Positions 1 through 7,103 are shown, counted from the first letter of the stretch. The stretch is 10,308 bases of DNA from UBA2336 sp964597075 (GCA_964597075.1 CAZQXC010000089.1:1-10308); one strand, 5' to 3'. A program made the numbers and translations. The notes: a model not told the origin generated them from the letters alone.

Positions 1-13
1 TTCCTTGTCGTAT

Positions 14-49
14 GCACCACGCTTGGGCAAACGCGTGATGCTTGTTTTC
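14..49 (+). terminator. Possible hairpin terminator of a gene left of the window
   Basis: Bases 14-22 (GCACCACGC) pair with 33-41 (GCGTGATGC) with one mismatch around a 10-nt loop, and a T-rich run (TTGTTTTCT) follows on the plus strand. This has the shape of an intrinsic terminator for a plus-strand gene ending before the window, convergent with ilvE. Read on the minus strand, downstream of ilvE, the hairpin has no T-run. The T-run is interrupted and the partner gene is not visible, so this is tentative. Confidence 0.3.
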
Positions 50-68
50 TCTGTCTTGTGAAATTCGC

Positions 69-1142
69 TCATGCTGTTCGTATAATGTGATTCCACTGAT
101 GCTTATCAGCCTCAGCACCAATACGAATGTTGTGCAGTTTTTGTTTTACCTGTTGTTGGAAACTATCAGCATTTGCTTCGGGGAGCTGATAATCTTTACC
201 ATGAATGTTGATGATAGAAATGGGCGCTACTACTGCTGCTGTTCCAGCTCCAAAGGCTTCTGTTAGTGTTCCTTTAGTGAAGCCTTCTGCCAGTTCGGAA
301 ATGCTCACTTTGCGTTCTTCTATCGTCAACCCTAAACCATGTGAAAGAGTAATTATGGAATCGCGGGTTACGCCATCCAATATTGCTGAGGTTAATTTAG
401 GCGTTATGAGTTTTCCATCCAGCACAAACATCACGTTCATGGTACCCGCTTCATCAATGTAGTGATGTTCTTTTGCGTCCGTCCATAATACCTGATCGAA
501 ACCTTGTTCGCGTGCCTGTTGTGTAGGCAAAAACGCACCGCCATAATTACCGGCACATTTTGCGAAGCCGGTTCCACCTTCAGCGGCACGCACATAGTGC
601 TCTTCAACTTTTACGCGTAACGGTTTGCTGTAGTACGGACCCACCGGACTGGTCATGATAATAAACTTATATTCATCCGAAACTTTTACGCCCAGTCTGG
701 CCTCACTGGCAAATACAAGGGGTCGTATATATAATGAGGAGCCCTCTGTTCGGGGTACCCAACTGTGATCGGTCTTAACAAGGGCGCTTAATCCTTGTAC
801 AAACAAATCGTGCGGAACTTCTGGCATGCACATCCGCGCCAGCGATTTGTTTAAGCGTTCATGATGTTTATGAATACGGAAAATGGAAATGTTACCATCT
901 TTCATACTGTATGCCTTCATGCCTTCAAAAACAGCCTGGCCATAGTGTAAGGAAAGTATAGCGGGACTCATTTTTAAATCTCCGTATGGAACAATTTCAG
1001 GTGCATGCCACTGACCATTTTTATAATCGGCAATTAACATATGATCCGCTATGTATTTGCCAAATTCGAGTTTGGTAAAATCAATATCGCTTAGGCGGGA
1101 TTGAGAAGTTTTTTTTACCGGGATGGAAGCAAATGTGGTCAT
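69..1142 (-). CDS. ilvE: Branched-chain-amino-acid aminotransferase (class IV, PLP)
   Basis: A cytosolic PLP enzyme that reversibly transaminates 2-oxo acids of the Val/Leu/Ile pathways with glutamate. It performs the last biosynthetic or first catabolic step. From the ATG at 1142 the protein is 357 residues, the size of the long, eukaryote-like BCAT subgroup (about 350-365) rather than the shorter ~300-residue E. coli type. Visible hallmarks: LHYGQAVFEGMKAY (65-78), SLYIRPLVFA (136-145), the PLP-lysine region K195 in KCAGNYGG, and EAGTMNVMFV (E231 onward; the Glu that contacts the pyridine nitrogen). DGVTRDSII follows as the phosphate-binding segment. A TTG two codons upstream (1148) is also open, but the ATG is preferred. 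The EamA permease lies 50 bp upstream on the same strand, so cotranscription is possible. No leader-peptide attenuator is visible. Confidence 0.95.
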   Translation of the reverse strand: MTTFASIPVKKTSQSRLSDIDFTKLEFGKYIADHMLIADYKNGQWHAPEIVPYGDLKMSPAILSLHYGQAVFEGMKAYSMKDGNISIFRIHKHHERLNKSLARMCMPEVPHDLFVQGLSALVKTDHSWVPRTEGSSLYIRPLVFASEARLGVKVSDEYKFIIMTSPVGPYYSKPLRVKVEEHYVRAAEGGTGFAKCAGNYGGAFLPTQQAREQGFDQVLWTDAKEHHYIDEAGTMNVMFVLDGKLITPKLTSAILDGVTRDSIITLSHGLGLTIEERKVSISELAEGFTKGTLTEAFGAGTAAVVAPISIINIHGKDYQLPEANADSFQQQVKQKLHNIRIGAEADKHQWNHIIRTA

Positions 1143-1192
1143 ACTCAAATGATTTCTTAAAAGTAACGATAATTCAAATCGTAAAAAACGAA

Positions 1193-2110
1193 CTAGGCAA
1201 TGGATTTAGCTTTCCACAACCGACTGATTTGGTACCCGCGGTTTACTATATAGATACCGGCAATGGTTATCAAAATGCCAACACCGATTACACCATTTAA
1301 TTTTTCATTCAAAATTACCCAGCCCAACACTACGGCTACGAGGGGATTGACATAGGCATACAATGAAACAATCGTCATGGGTAGCTTTTTTAACGCATAT
1401 AAATACGATGCGTAAGCGATGATGGAACCAAAAACGATAAGATAGAGAAGAGAATATAATGACTCGCCTGACCAATGAACGCCTTGCAGATCATCAAACA
1501 ATAAACTGAAAGGAAAAAGCCATAATCCTCCAAAAAACATTTGAAGGCCAGCATTCACAAAGGGGTTTGAATCGGAGGGTTGTTTCTTAATCCAGATGCT
1601 TCCGGCCGCCCAACCCAATACAGCGAGTAAGATCAACACAATCCCAATCCGGTATTCTGTCTTGGCAAATTCATTTACATGCTCGCTGAAAATGGTAATG
1701 ATGCCGGCCATACCAATAAGCACTCCGATAACGATAGACCAGGTTGGTTTTTCTTCACGATTTACTGCCAGGTTAATAATGATTACCATTACCGGCATGG
1801 TGGAACAAATAATAGCAGCAATACCGCTGGGTATTTCCATTTCAGCCCAGGCTACCAGTCCATTACCCATGGAGATCATCAGGAATCCCCCAATAGCCTG
1901 CCGTATAACATGTTCCTTTGGTGGAAATTTTACTTGGCTAAAGGTGAATACTATTCCGAGGAGTACTAACCCGGCAATGCTTTGCCGGATAGCTGAAAAT
2001 AGTAAAGGTGGAAAATGCAGTACAGCTATGCGTAAGGCCAGGTAGGTTGTTCCCCAGATGATGCAAACAGCCAGTAAGGCCACATAGGCTAGGGTGAGTT
2101 CACGTTTCAT
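1193..2110 (-). CDS. EamA/DMT-family inner-membrane permease (RhaT/YdcZ-like)
   Basis: A 305-residue, strongly hydrophobic protein built as two EamA repeats of about five membrane segments each, the usual size and layout of ten-helix drug/metabolite transporters. The first repeat opens with the typical IIWGTTYLALR stretch (about 18-28), followed by FSAIRQSIAGLVLL. The second repeat begins near residue 150 and carries the conserved SIIAYASYLYALKKLP region (about 227-242) and a positively charged C-terminus. Members export amino acids, metabolites or drugs, and the substrate cannot be read from the sequence. Proximity to ilvE makes amino-acid or keto-acid efflux a reasonable guess but no more. 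The ATG at 2110 is the start, with no Shine-Dalgarno site upstream. Confidence 0.88.
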   Translation of the reverse strand: MKRELTLAYVALLAVCIIWGTTYLALRIAVLHFPPLLFSAIRQSIAGLVLLGIVFTFSQVKFPPKEHVIRQAIGGFLMISMGNGLVAWAEMEIPSGIAAIICSTMPVMVIIINLAVNREEKPTWSIVIGVLIGMAGIITIFSEHVNEFAKTEYRIGIVLILLAVLGWAAGSIWIKKQPSDSNPFVNAGLQMFFGGLWLFPFSLLFDDLQGVHWSGESLYSLLYLIVFGSIIAYASYLYALKKLPMTIVSLYAYVNPLVAVVLGWVILNEKLNGVIGVGILITIAGIYIVNRGYQISRLWKAKSIA

Positions 2111-2158
2111 AACGAATTGAAACGCATAAGTAATAATAAAGTTAATTTGATGGTTAGT

Positions 2159-2182
2159 TGGGTATATTTTTATTTATACCCA
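2159..2182. other. 8-bp inverted repeat at the end of the DUF1801-like gene
   Basis: TGGGTATA (2159-2166) and TATACCCA (2175-2182) form a perfect 8-bp stem around an 8-nt A/T loop, overlapping the stop codon of the DUF1801-like gene (2174-2176). There is no T-run on the minus-strand side, so it is not a clear intrinsic terminator. It lies about 50-70 bp ahead of the EamA gene start and could be a weak terminator, an mRNA-end structure or an operator. No function is demonstrated. Confidence 0.35.
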
Positions 2183-2620
2183 CTTCTGTTTTTCGTAAAA
2201 GCGGAAGCCTTCTAGGATAAGCTTACTCAACTCAGAGAGGGGCAGCGCATCGGGCTTGCTAAAGTGAAAACAAGTTTCACCTGATCGATAAGGTTTAAGC
2301 TCCTCACTCAGATTATCTTTTACTTCCTGACTTAAATAAAGCGGATAGTAATAGAAGCTGACAAACTTTGAAAAAATTATAACGGAGGCGAACATGCAGC
2401 CTTTTTTATAGCGTGCAGTTGATCCACCACTGCGGTAGATGTGCTTGGTCCATAATTCATAATGCTGACTGGTGCTTGCTTTAATCTCAAAGTGTTTGTT
2501 CATGGGCTCCAATAAATTGACCAGAAAGCTGAACGTTTCCTCCAGGTTTAGCGGGGTGTTTCTGGTGCCTTTCTTAAGGTTTTGAACGTGAGCGGTTGTT
2601 GAGGTCTTGGATATTCTCAT
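2174..2620 (-). CDS. DUF1801-like small protein (YdhG-type fold), function unknown
   Basis: A 148-residue soluble protein with no signal peptide or membrane segment. The pattern resembles DUF1801/YdhG-like proteins: a central strand region KGCMFASVIIFSKFVSFYYY (73-92), then PLYL, SEELKPYRSGETCFHFSKPD (105-124) and LPLSELSKLILEGF at the end. In that family a 'G(K/E)xCF.F' turn followed by 'L..L..L' closes the domain. The first ~20 residues are basic and low in similarity. The start is the ATG at 2620; an in-frame TAG at 2645-2647 leaves no earlier ATG. Some DUF1801 relatives are labelled iron chaperone or frataxin-like, but no metal-site residues can be claimed here. Recognition is by pattern only, and the biological role is unknown. 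Confidence 0.7.
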   Translation of the reverse strand: MRISKTSTTAHVQNLKKGTRNTPLNLEETFSFLVNLLEPMNKHFEIKASTSQHYELWTKHIYRSGGSTARYKKGCMFASVIIFSKFVSFYYYPLYLSQEVKDNLSEELKPYRSGETCFHFSKPDALPLSELSKLILEGFRFYEKQKWV

Positions 2621-2639
2621 GCGCGATAGATCACGATTC

Positions 2640-2671
2640 CAACGCTATCATATTATAAACCGAATAGACAA
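2640..2671 (-). promoter_or_regulatory. Candidate Bacteroidota promoter for the DUF1801-like gene
   Basis: On the minus strand, TTG (2671-2669) is followed after 21 nt by TAGCGTTG (2647-2640), one mismatch from the TAnnTTTG -7 element. It would give a short leader of roughly 10-15 nt before the ATG at 2620. The match is modest and short motifs occur by chance. Confidence 0.3.
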
Positions 2672-2723
2672 AAAGCCCGAAGCATAGCCATGTTATAATG
2701 CCGTATACAATATTTATTGATTC

Positions 2724-2742
2724 CTTACTTTGAAAAAGTAAG
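2724..2742. repeat. Short perfect hairpin CTTACTTT/AAAGTAAG
   Basis: CTTACTTT (2724-2731) and AAAGTAAG (2735-2742) are perfectly complementary around a 3-nt GAA loop. The left arm plus the next base includes TTACTTTG, one mismatch from the Bacteroidota -7 element, so the same bases could be a promoter box or a hairpin. Nothing recognisable lies downstream. Confidence 0.4.
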
Positions 2743-2843
2743 CAATGCCTGAAGAACTGGCGGAGGGTTTCCATATTCAGCAAAAGGGAAAGTGTTTAGG
2801 TTAAAGTCTTAATATCTGAATGTCCGTTTGATGTCCTAATCAA

Positions 2844-2929
2844 AACCTCACCCCGTCCCTGCCTACCGGCAGGCAGGCTCGTACCTCGGACACCCCTCTC
2901 CTGCAGGCTCCTGCAGGAGAGGGGAGGTT
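2844..2929. repeat. GC-rich compound palindromic intergenic element (REP/MITE-like)
   Basis: An 86-bp nested structure. The outer arms AACCTC (2844-2849) and GAGGTT (2924-2929) are complementary. Inside are two hairpins. CCTGCCTACC/GGCAGGCAGG (2858-2877) is a 20-bp palindrome with one mismatched pair. CCCCTCTCCTGCAGG (2893-2907) and its exact 15-base complement (2910-2924) are separated by only CT. The whole can fold as a three-way or cruciform shape. It is clearly richer in G+C than the A/T-rich flanks, which suggests a dispersed intergenic repeat of the REP or MITE class. There is no transposase and no poly-T tail, so it is neither an IS element nor a typical terminator. Copy number cannot be judged from one window. 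Confidence 0.75.
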
Positions 2930-3083
2930 ATAGGGCAGAACGTTTAGCGGTCACTCGTATTTAATTATTCGAAACTATGAGAATTCTAAACACATAAAAA
3001 CACAATTTCAACGAAGACCTTACATGTTTCTGTCACCTATGTTTAGGGTCGATTTTCGAATCGTCTGATCTGTGCTTTTTAAG

Positions 3084-3091
3084 TATATTTG
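3084..3091 (+). promoter_or_regulatory. prfB promoter, -7 element TATATTTG
   Basis: TATATTTG is a perfect match to the TAnnTTTG -7 element used by the primary sigma factor of Bacteroidota. A TCG at 3061-3063 sits 20 nt upstream, where the TTG -33 element is expected (one mismatch). The transcript would begin near 3098 and give a leader of about 30 nt before the prfB ATG, with no Shine-Dalgarno site in it. Confidence 0.6.
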
Positions 3092-3130
3092 CCCGGTTCG
3101 CAACAAGGCGGCCATCAAACTATTCCCACT

Positions 3131-4229
3131 ATGACCATAGAACAGTTGAAAGACTTGAAAGCCCGCACTGCGGCTTTGAGGAGGTATCTTTGACTACGAT
3201 CGTAAGATCATTGAAGTAAAAGACGAGGAGCAAATTACCCAGCAGGCCGATTTCTGGAATAATCCTAAACAGGCTGAAGTAATGCTAAAGGCCCTTCGGG
3301 CCAAGAAAATCTGGACCGATTCCTACGAACGTATCCATAAACTTCTGGAAGACCTGGAGGTGCTCAATGAATTTCATGAGGCCGGAGATGTGGGGGAGGA
3401 AGAACTCGATCGTGAATTTGTCAAGGCTGAAAAAGCTGTTGAAGAGCTTGAATTCAAAAAAATGCTCAGCCGGGAAGAAGACCAGCTCAGCGCCATCATT
3501 GAAATAAATCCTGGGGCAGGCGGAACGGAAAGCAACGATTGGGCGGAGATGCTCAACCGTATGTACATTATGTGGGGTGAGAAGAGTGGCTACACGGTAT
3601 CTCAAATAGACTACCAACCGGGTGAAGTAGCCGGTATAAAATCTGCCTCCCTGGAAATTGATGGGCCATTTGCGTACGGTAAACTAAAATCAGAAATCGG
3701 TGTGCACCGATTAGTGCGTATTTCTCCGTTTGATTCCAATCAACGGAGACACACTTCGTTTGCGTCCATTTTTGTTTATCCGAAAGTGGATGATACCATT
3801 ACTATTGAAATAAATCCGGCTGATGTTGAAATTCAAACCTCGCGTTCGGGTGGTGCCGGTGGTCAGAATGTAAATAAGGTAGAAACTAAAGTACAACTTA
3901 CGCACAAGCCATCGGGAATTGTAATTGTTTGCCAGGTAGAGCGTTCGCAACACGCCAACCGTGAGCGCGCCATGCAAATGTTGAAGTCGAAGTTGTATCA
4001 GGCGGAGATGGACAGGCGAAATGCAGCGCGTGATAAAGTTGAAGCTGGAAAAATGAGAATTGATTTTGGTTCGCAGATCAGAAACTATGTACTGCATCCG
4101 TATAAGTTGGTGAAAGACGCCCGAACAGGTGTGGAGCGCACCGATGCGCAGAACGTGCTTGATGGAGATTTAGAGGATTTTATCAAGGGCTTTTTATTAA
4201 GTATGCAGGAAGATTCGGTAAGCAAGTAA
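3131..4229 (+). CDS. prfB: Peptide chain release factor 2, with programmed +1 frameshift
   Basis: RF2 recognises UGA and UAA stop codons in the ribosomal A site and triggers peptide release. The gene is in two frames. Frame one runs from the ATG at 3131 for 20 codons to an in-frame TGA (3191-3193). Frame two continues from GAC at 3192 to the TAA at 4227-4229. The joined product is 365 residues, the same length as E. coli RF2. The join reads ...LRRYL-DYDRK..., matching the family across the junction. The stop-codon-reading tripeptide SPF is at 198-200 (in RISPFDSNQRRHTSF), and the catalytic GGQ is at 243-245 (in SGGAGGQNVNK). Ser239 occupies the position equivalent to E. coli residue 246. Expression is expected to be autoregulated: low RF2 favours pausing at the TGA and the frameshift. 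It shares one base with the next gene (TAATG). A start at the ATG at 3282 would remove the conserved N-terminal helices. Confidence 0.97.
3179..3194 (+). promoter_or_regulatory. prfB programmed +1 frameshift site (recoding signal)
   Basis: The stretch reads AGG AGG TAT CTT TGA C. It has every element of the classical prfB site: an internal Shine-Dalgarno-like AGGAGG (3179-3184), a 3-nt spacer, the slippery Leu codon CTT (3188-3190), and TGA followed by C (3191-3194), a poor termination context. The peptidyl-tRNA slips one base forward from CUU to UUU, and decoding resumes at GAC (Asp). E. coli has AGGGGG at the same spacing. The TGA is therefore regulatory and not a pseudogene mutation or sequencing error. 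Confidence 0.96.
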
Positions 4230-5926
4230 TGAAGCAGCATTTACTTTTACTTTTTCTGGTTCTTTCCTTCGGGCTAGTAAAGGCTCAGTCGCCTTCAGTT
4301 TTTATAGTGGAGGGTAGACTGACCGATGGCGTTACAGGCGAACCAGTTCCATATGCATCTATTGGTATTGAAGGTTCATCGGTGGGTACAAGCTCCAATG
4401 CAGACGGATATTTTTCGCTTCGGGTTCCGGCTGTTTATCGTTCCAAAAATTATTCCTTGAAAATTTCATGTGTTGGGTATGATAATGAAATAGTTAAGAA
4501 TCCATCTGAAAAACTGGACATCCGCATGAAGCAATCGAAAACCATGCTGAAAGATGTGGTGGTTTTTGGCAAAGATTTATCACCCGATGGTATTGTGCGT
4601 AGAGCTTTCAAAAACATGAAGCACAATTACTACACAAAACCTTTTATTTATCAGTCCTTTTACCGGCACTATTGTAAAGATGATTCTGTTTATGGACGAC
4701 TCATTGAAGCCGCGGCCGATGTCTACAAGCGAAAAGGTTATAAGGTGCAACAACCTTTTCCCGGGTGGAAAGATGAAGTACGGGTAAATCAATTGCGGAG
4801 AAGCTATGATAATACTAAGGTGGCCAGCGGCCATATACCCATAGCGCTGTACTCCATTATGGGAGTTGATCCGGTAAGTTACCAGGCGAGGGGTGCGTCC
4901 TCATCTATGTTTGGATTTTTCAATCCGTATGAAATAAGCAACCTGAAGAAGAATTTTAAGGATTTTGAATTTGTACTGGATGGGATAACTGAATATGATG
5001 GTGAACAGGTGTATGTTATCAATTACAGATTGAAAAAGGATTCCATATTATTGAGCACAGGTATTCCATGGCGCAATAAACAAACGGGCACATTGCACAT
5101 TACCACCAAGGGGTATGCAATTGTTAAATCTGATTTTACCAGACTTTCATCAATGGATTCAGTTCATACGTTTTCTATTTTCAAAAAAATTAGCGGTAAA
5201 TATTTTTTGTACCATTCATTGAAAGATGGAAGAAACTACAGACCTCGTGATAAGTTTACTCACAATTTTCACATCGAACTCATTACTACCGACATTATAA
5301 CAAAAAACATTAAACCATTTAAGGGCAAAGAACCTGGTCGAGAGGAATTGTTTACCATCGATTACGACTCGACATTTTGGAATAAATACAACGTTTTAAA
5401 AGCAACACCACTCGAAGAATCCATTGTGGCTGATCTTGAAAAAGCGCAACCACTTAAAGACCAGTTTACCGATTTCATGACCTCTGAAAAGGAGAAGTAT
5501 TTCAGTGGAAAAGAAGATGAAGAAAAGTTTAACAATTTTTTGGAGGCAGCGCGCGGTTATCGACCGGTGTATATTGATGTGTGGGCAAGTTGGTGCGGGC
5601 CGTGTATTAGGGAGATGCCCAGCTCGATGGAGTTGGTTGACAAGTACAAGGGAAAGGTAGCCTTTGTTTATCTTTCACTGGATGATGACTTGGAAGCCTG
5701 GCGAAAGGCTTTGAAAAAATATAATATCGATCGCCCCTTTTTAACCAATCATTTTCGGATTGGATCGAATTCGGATGCTGCAGCATTATTCGACATTAAA
5801 GAAATTCCACGCTATATACTTATCGATAAAAAGGGCAACTTTGTTAACCTCAATGCCAGACGTCCGAGCAGCCCTTTAATCACGGAAGATTTAGATCGTT
5901 TACTCGCAGAAGAAGTTGAAAAGTAA
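4229..5926 (+). CDS. Secreted CarboxypepD_reg-like / TlpA-type thioredoxin fusion protein
   Basis: 565 residues, exported by an N-terminal signal peptide (MKQHLLLLFLVLSFGLVKAQ, residues 1-20). Residues about 25-100 form a CarboxypepD_reg-like beta-sandwich (VEGRLTDGVTGEPVPYASI ... SNADGYFSLRVP ... SCVGYDNE), the module found at the front of many Bacteroidota outer-membrane proteins. A roughly 300-residue middle part (about 105-420) resembles the uncharacterised region that follows this module in other Bacteroidota envelope proteins (DGIVRRAFKNMKHNYYTKPF). The C-terminal ~120 residues are a TlpA/ResA-like thioredoxin fold with the active site W455-C-G-P-C459 and the cis-proline P527 in EIPRYILID. 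An intact CxxC pair implies a periplasmic or surface disulfide reductase or isomerase; the partner is unknown. Its start overlaps the prfB stop (TAATG), and the MFS gene starts 11 bases before its end, indicating translational coupling. Confidence 0.9.
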   Translation: MKQHLLLLFLVLSFGLVKAQSPSVFIVEGRLTDGVTGEPVPYASIGIEGSSVGTSSNADGYFSLRVPAVYRSKNYSLKISCVGYDNEIVKNPSEKLDIRMKQSKTMLKDVVVFGKDLSPDGIVRRAFKNMKHNYYTKPFIYQSFYRHYCKDDSVYGRLIEAAADVYKRKGYKVQQPFPGWKDEVRVNQLRRSYDNTKVASGHIPIALYSIMGVDPVSYQARGASSSMFGFFNPYEISNLKKNFKDFEFVLDGITEYDGEQVYVINYRLKKDSILLSTGIPWRNKQTGTLHITTKGYAIVKSDFTRLSSMDSVHTFSIFKKISGKYFLYHSLKDGRNYRPRDKFTHNFHIELITTDIITKNIKPFKGKEPGREELFTIDYDSTFWNKYNVLKATPLEESIVADLEKAQPLKDQFTDFMTSEKEKYFSGKEDEEKFNNFLEAARGYRPVYIDVWASWCGPCIREMPSSMELVDKYKGKVAFVYLSLDDDLEAWRKALKKYNIDRPFLTNHFRIGSNSDAAALFDIKEIPRYILIDKKGNFVNLNARRPSSPLITEDLDRLLAEEVEK

Positions 5927-7103
5927 TCCATCTGTTTACAACCGCCAGTTCTGGTTGCTCTGCGCAAGTTCGCTGCTTTTTTTTGCCAGCTTTAATATGC
6001 TTATCCCTGAGTTGCCAGCGTACCTGACAAGTCTGGGTGGTGCGCAATACAAAGGATTGATAATTTCATTATTCACCGTTACCGCCATGGTATCACGTCC
6101 GTTCAGTGGAAAGATGGCCGATAAGGTAGGACGAAAACCGGTGATGGTGATCGGTTCGCTGGTTTGCTTTTTCAGCAGTATGCTTTATCCCGCTATCTCT
6201 ACTGTATTTGGATTTCTACTCTTGCGATTGGTTCATGGTTTTTCAACGGGGTTTACACCCACGGGCCTTACCGCATACTTATCCGATATAATTCCAGCAA
6301 ATAAGCGGGGTGAAGCCATGGGCCTGTTAGGAACGGCCGGTACGGTGGGTATGGCCGCTGGTCCTGCTATTGGTGGTGCAGTAGCCAATAATTTCGGACT
6401 TGATGCAATGTTTTATACCTCATCAGGTTTTGCCATTTCTTCCATACTCATTGTGATGGGCGTAAAAGAAACACTATCGCAGCGTCAAGGTTTCACCACG
6501 GAAGTTTTTAAAATTCACAAGCGTGATTTGCTTGAGCCACGGGTGCTGGTAACCTGTATTGTGATGTTGCTCACGGCATATTCCTATGGTGCGGTATATA
6601 CCGTTATACCTGATTTTGGAGAATTTGTTGGAATCAAAAACAAGGGTTTACTCTTTACTATATTAACTGTTGCTTCGCTCTCTGTACGATTAATTGCCGG
6701 TAAGGCTTCCGATCGCTACGGCAGGCGAAGGGTCTTGATGGTGTCATCGGCAATCGCCACCTTATCGATGTTGTTACTGGCTTTCGGATTAACGCCACGC
6801 GATTTGATGATTGCCATTATGATATACGGTATAGCACAAGGTACAACATCGCCAACCTTGTTAGCCTGGGCAACCGACTTAAGTGACGAGAATCATAAAG
6901 GGCGCGGTATATCAAGTTTGTATATTTTTATGGAGATGGGTATTGGGGTGGGGGCATTGGCATCCGGATTTATTTTTGCCAATAATTCCGATAATTTCTT
7001 TATCACGTTCTTTATCTGTTCTGTACTTTGTTTTATTGCTTTTGTTTACCTTATCACCCATTGGATTCGCCACACACGAATTCAAAAAACACAAGCATCT
7101 TAG
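5916..7103 (+). CDS. MFS permease, DHA1-like (probable drug/H+ antiporter), TTG start
   Basis: A 395-residue protein, the length of a 12-helix major facilitator. MFS motif A is seen as GKMADKVGRKP (65-75), with its second-half counterpart GKASDRYGRRR (262-272). Motif C of antiporters is present around 136-154 (GTAGTVGMAAGPAIGG), which favours proton-coupled efflux over uptake. The substrate is unknown. The start is TTG at 5916: the frame is closed by TAG at 5892, no ATG or GTG lies between them, and the first downstream ATG (5997) would delete most of the first helix (FWLLCASSLLFFASF). The gene overlaps the thioredoxin fusion gene by 11 bases and precedes the YhhN gene by 32 bp, so it sits in the prfB operon. 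Alternative roles such as siderophore or metabolite export cannot be excluded. Confidence 0.88.
   Translation: MKSNPSVYNRQFWLLCASSLLFFASFNMLIPELPAYLTSLGGAQYKGLIISLFTVTAMVSRPFSGKMADKVGRKPVMVIGSLVCFFSSMLYPAISTVFGFLLLRLVHGFSTGFTPTGLTAYLSDIIPANKRGEAMGLLGTAGTVGMAAGPAIGGAVANNFGLDAMFYTSSGFAISSILIVMGVKETLSQRQGFTTEVFKIHKRDLLEPRVLVTCIVMLLTAYSYGAVYTVIPDFGEFVGIKNKGLLFTILTVASLSVRLIAGKASDRYGRRRVLMVSSAIATLSMLLLAFGLTPRDLMIAIMIYGIAQGTTSPTLLAWATDLSDENHKGRGISSLYIFMEMGIGVGALASGFIFANNSDNFFITFFICSVLCFIAFVYLITHWIRHTRIQKTQAS

Larger units (their letters stand above)
2621..3130. other. 510-bp intergenic region upstream of prfB
   Basis: No credible gene lies here. From left to right it holds the candidate minus-strand promoter of the DUF1801-like gene, a short hairpin at 2724-2742, the GC-rich compound palindrome at 2844-2929, and the prfB promoter element at 3084-3091. 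CGATT-TTCG-AATCG (3050-3063) is a further small hairpin just upstream of that element. The remainder is A/T-rich and featureless to my reading. A 19-codon frame at 2745-2804 is discussed among the rejected items. Confidence 0.75.

Noticed and set aside
205..462. Plus-strand open frame opposite ilvE
   Set aside because: Antisense shadow of a clearly conserved enzyme; no family resemblance or start context.
69..1148. ilvE start at TTG 1148
   Set aside because: An ATG lies two codons downstream (1142) and is the more likely start; the difference is only two residues.
1596..2045. Plus-strand open frames opposite the EamA permease
   Set aside because: Antisense shadows with biased composition mirroring a membrane protein; no recognisable domain.
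2745..2804. 19-codon gene
   Set aside because: Too short, with no recognisable product and no evidence beyond a promoter-like box; kept only as a low-interest observation.
2844..2929. Intrinsic terminator or IS end
   Set aside because: No T-run follows on either strand, no transposase is nearby, and the nested double-hairpin layout fits a palindromic intergenic repeat better.
3131..3193. prfB as a pseudogene or sequencing error because of the in-frame TGA
   Set aside because: All elements of the conserved recoding signal are present and the +1 join gives a full-length, motif-complete RF2.
3285..4097. Minus-strand open frames opposite prfB
   Set aside because: Shadow frames of a highly conserved gene.
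3282..4229. prfB starting at the ATG at 3282
   Set aside because: This removes 50 conserved N-terminal residues; the upstream sequence translates into family-like RF2 sequence in the same frame back to the frameshift site.
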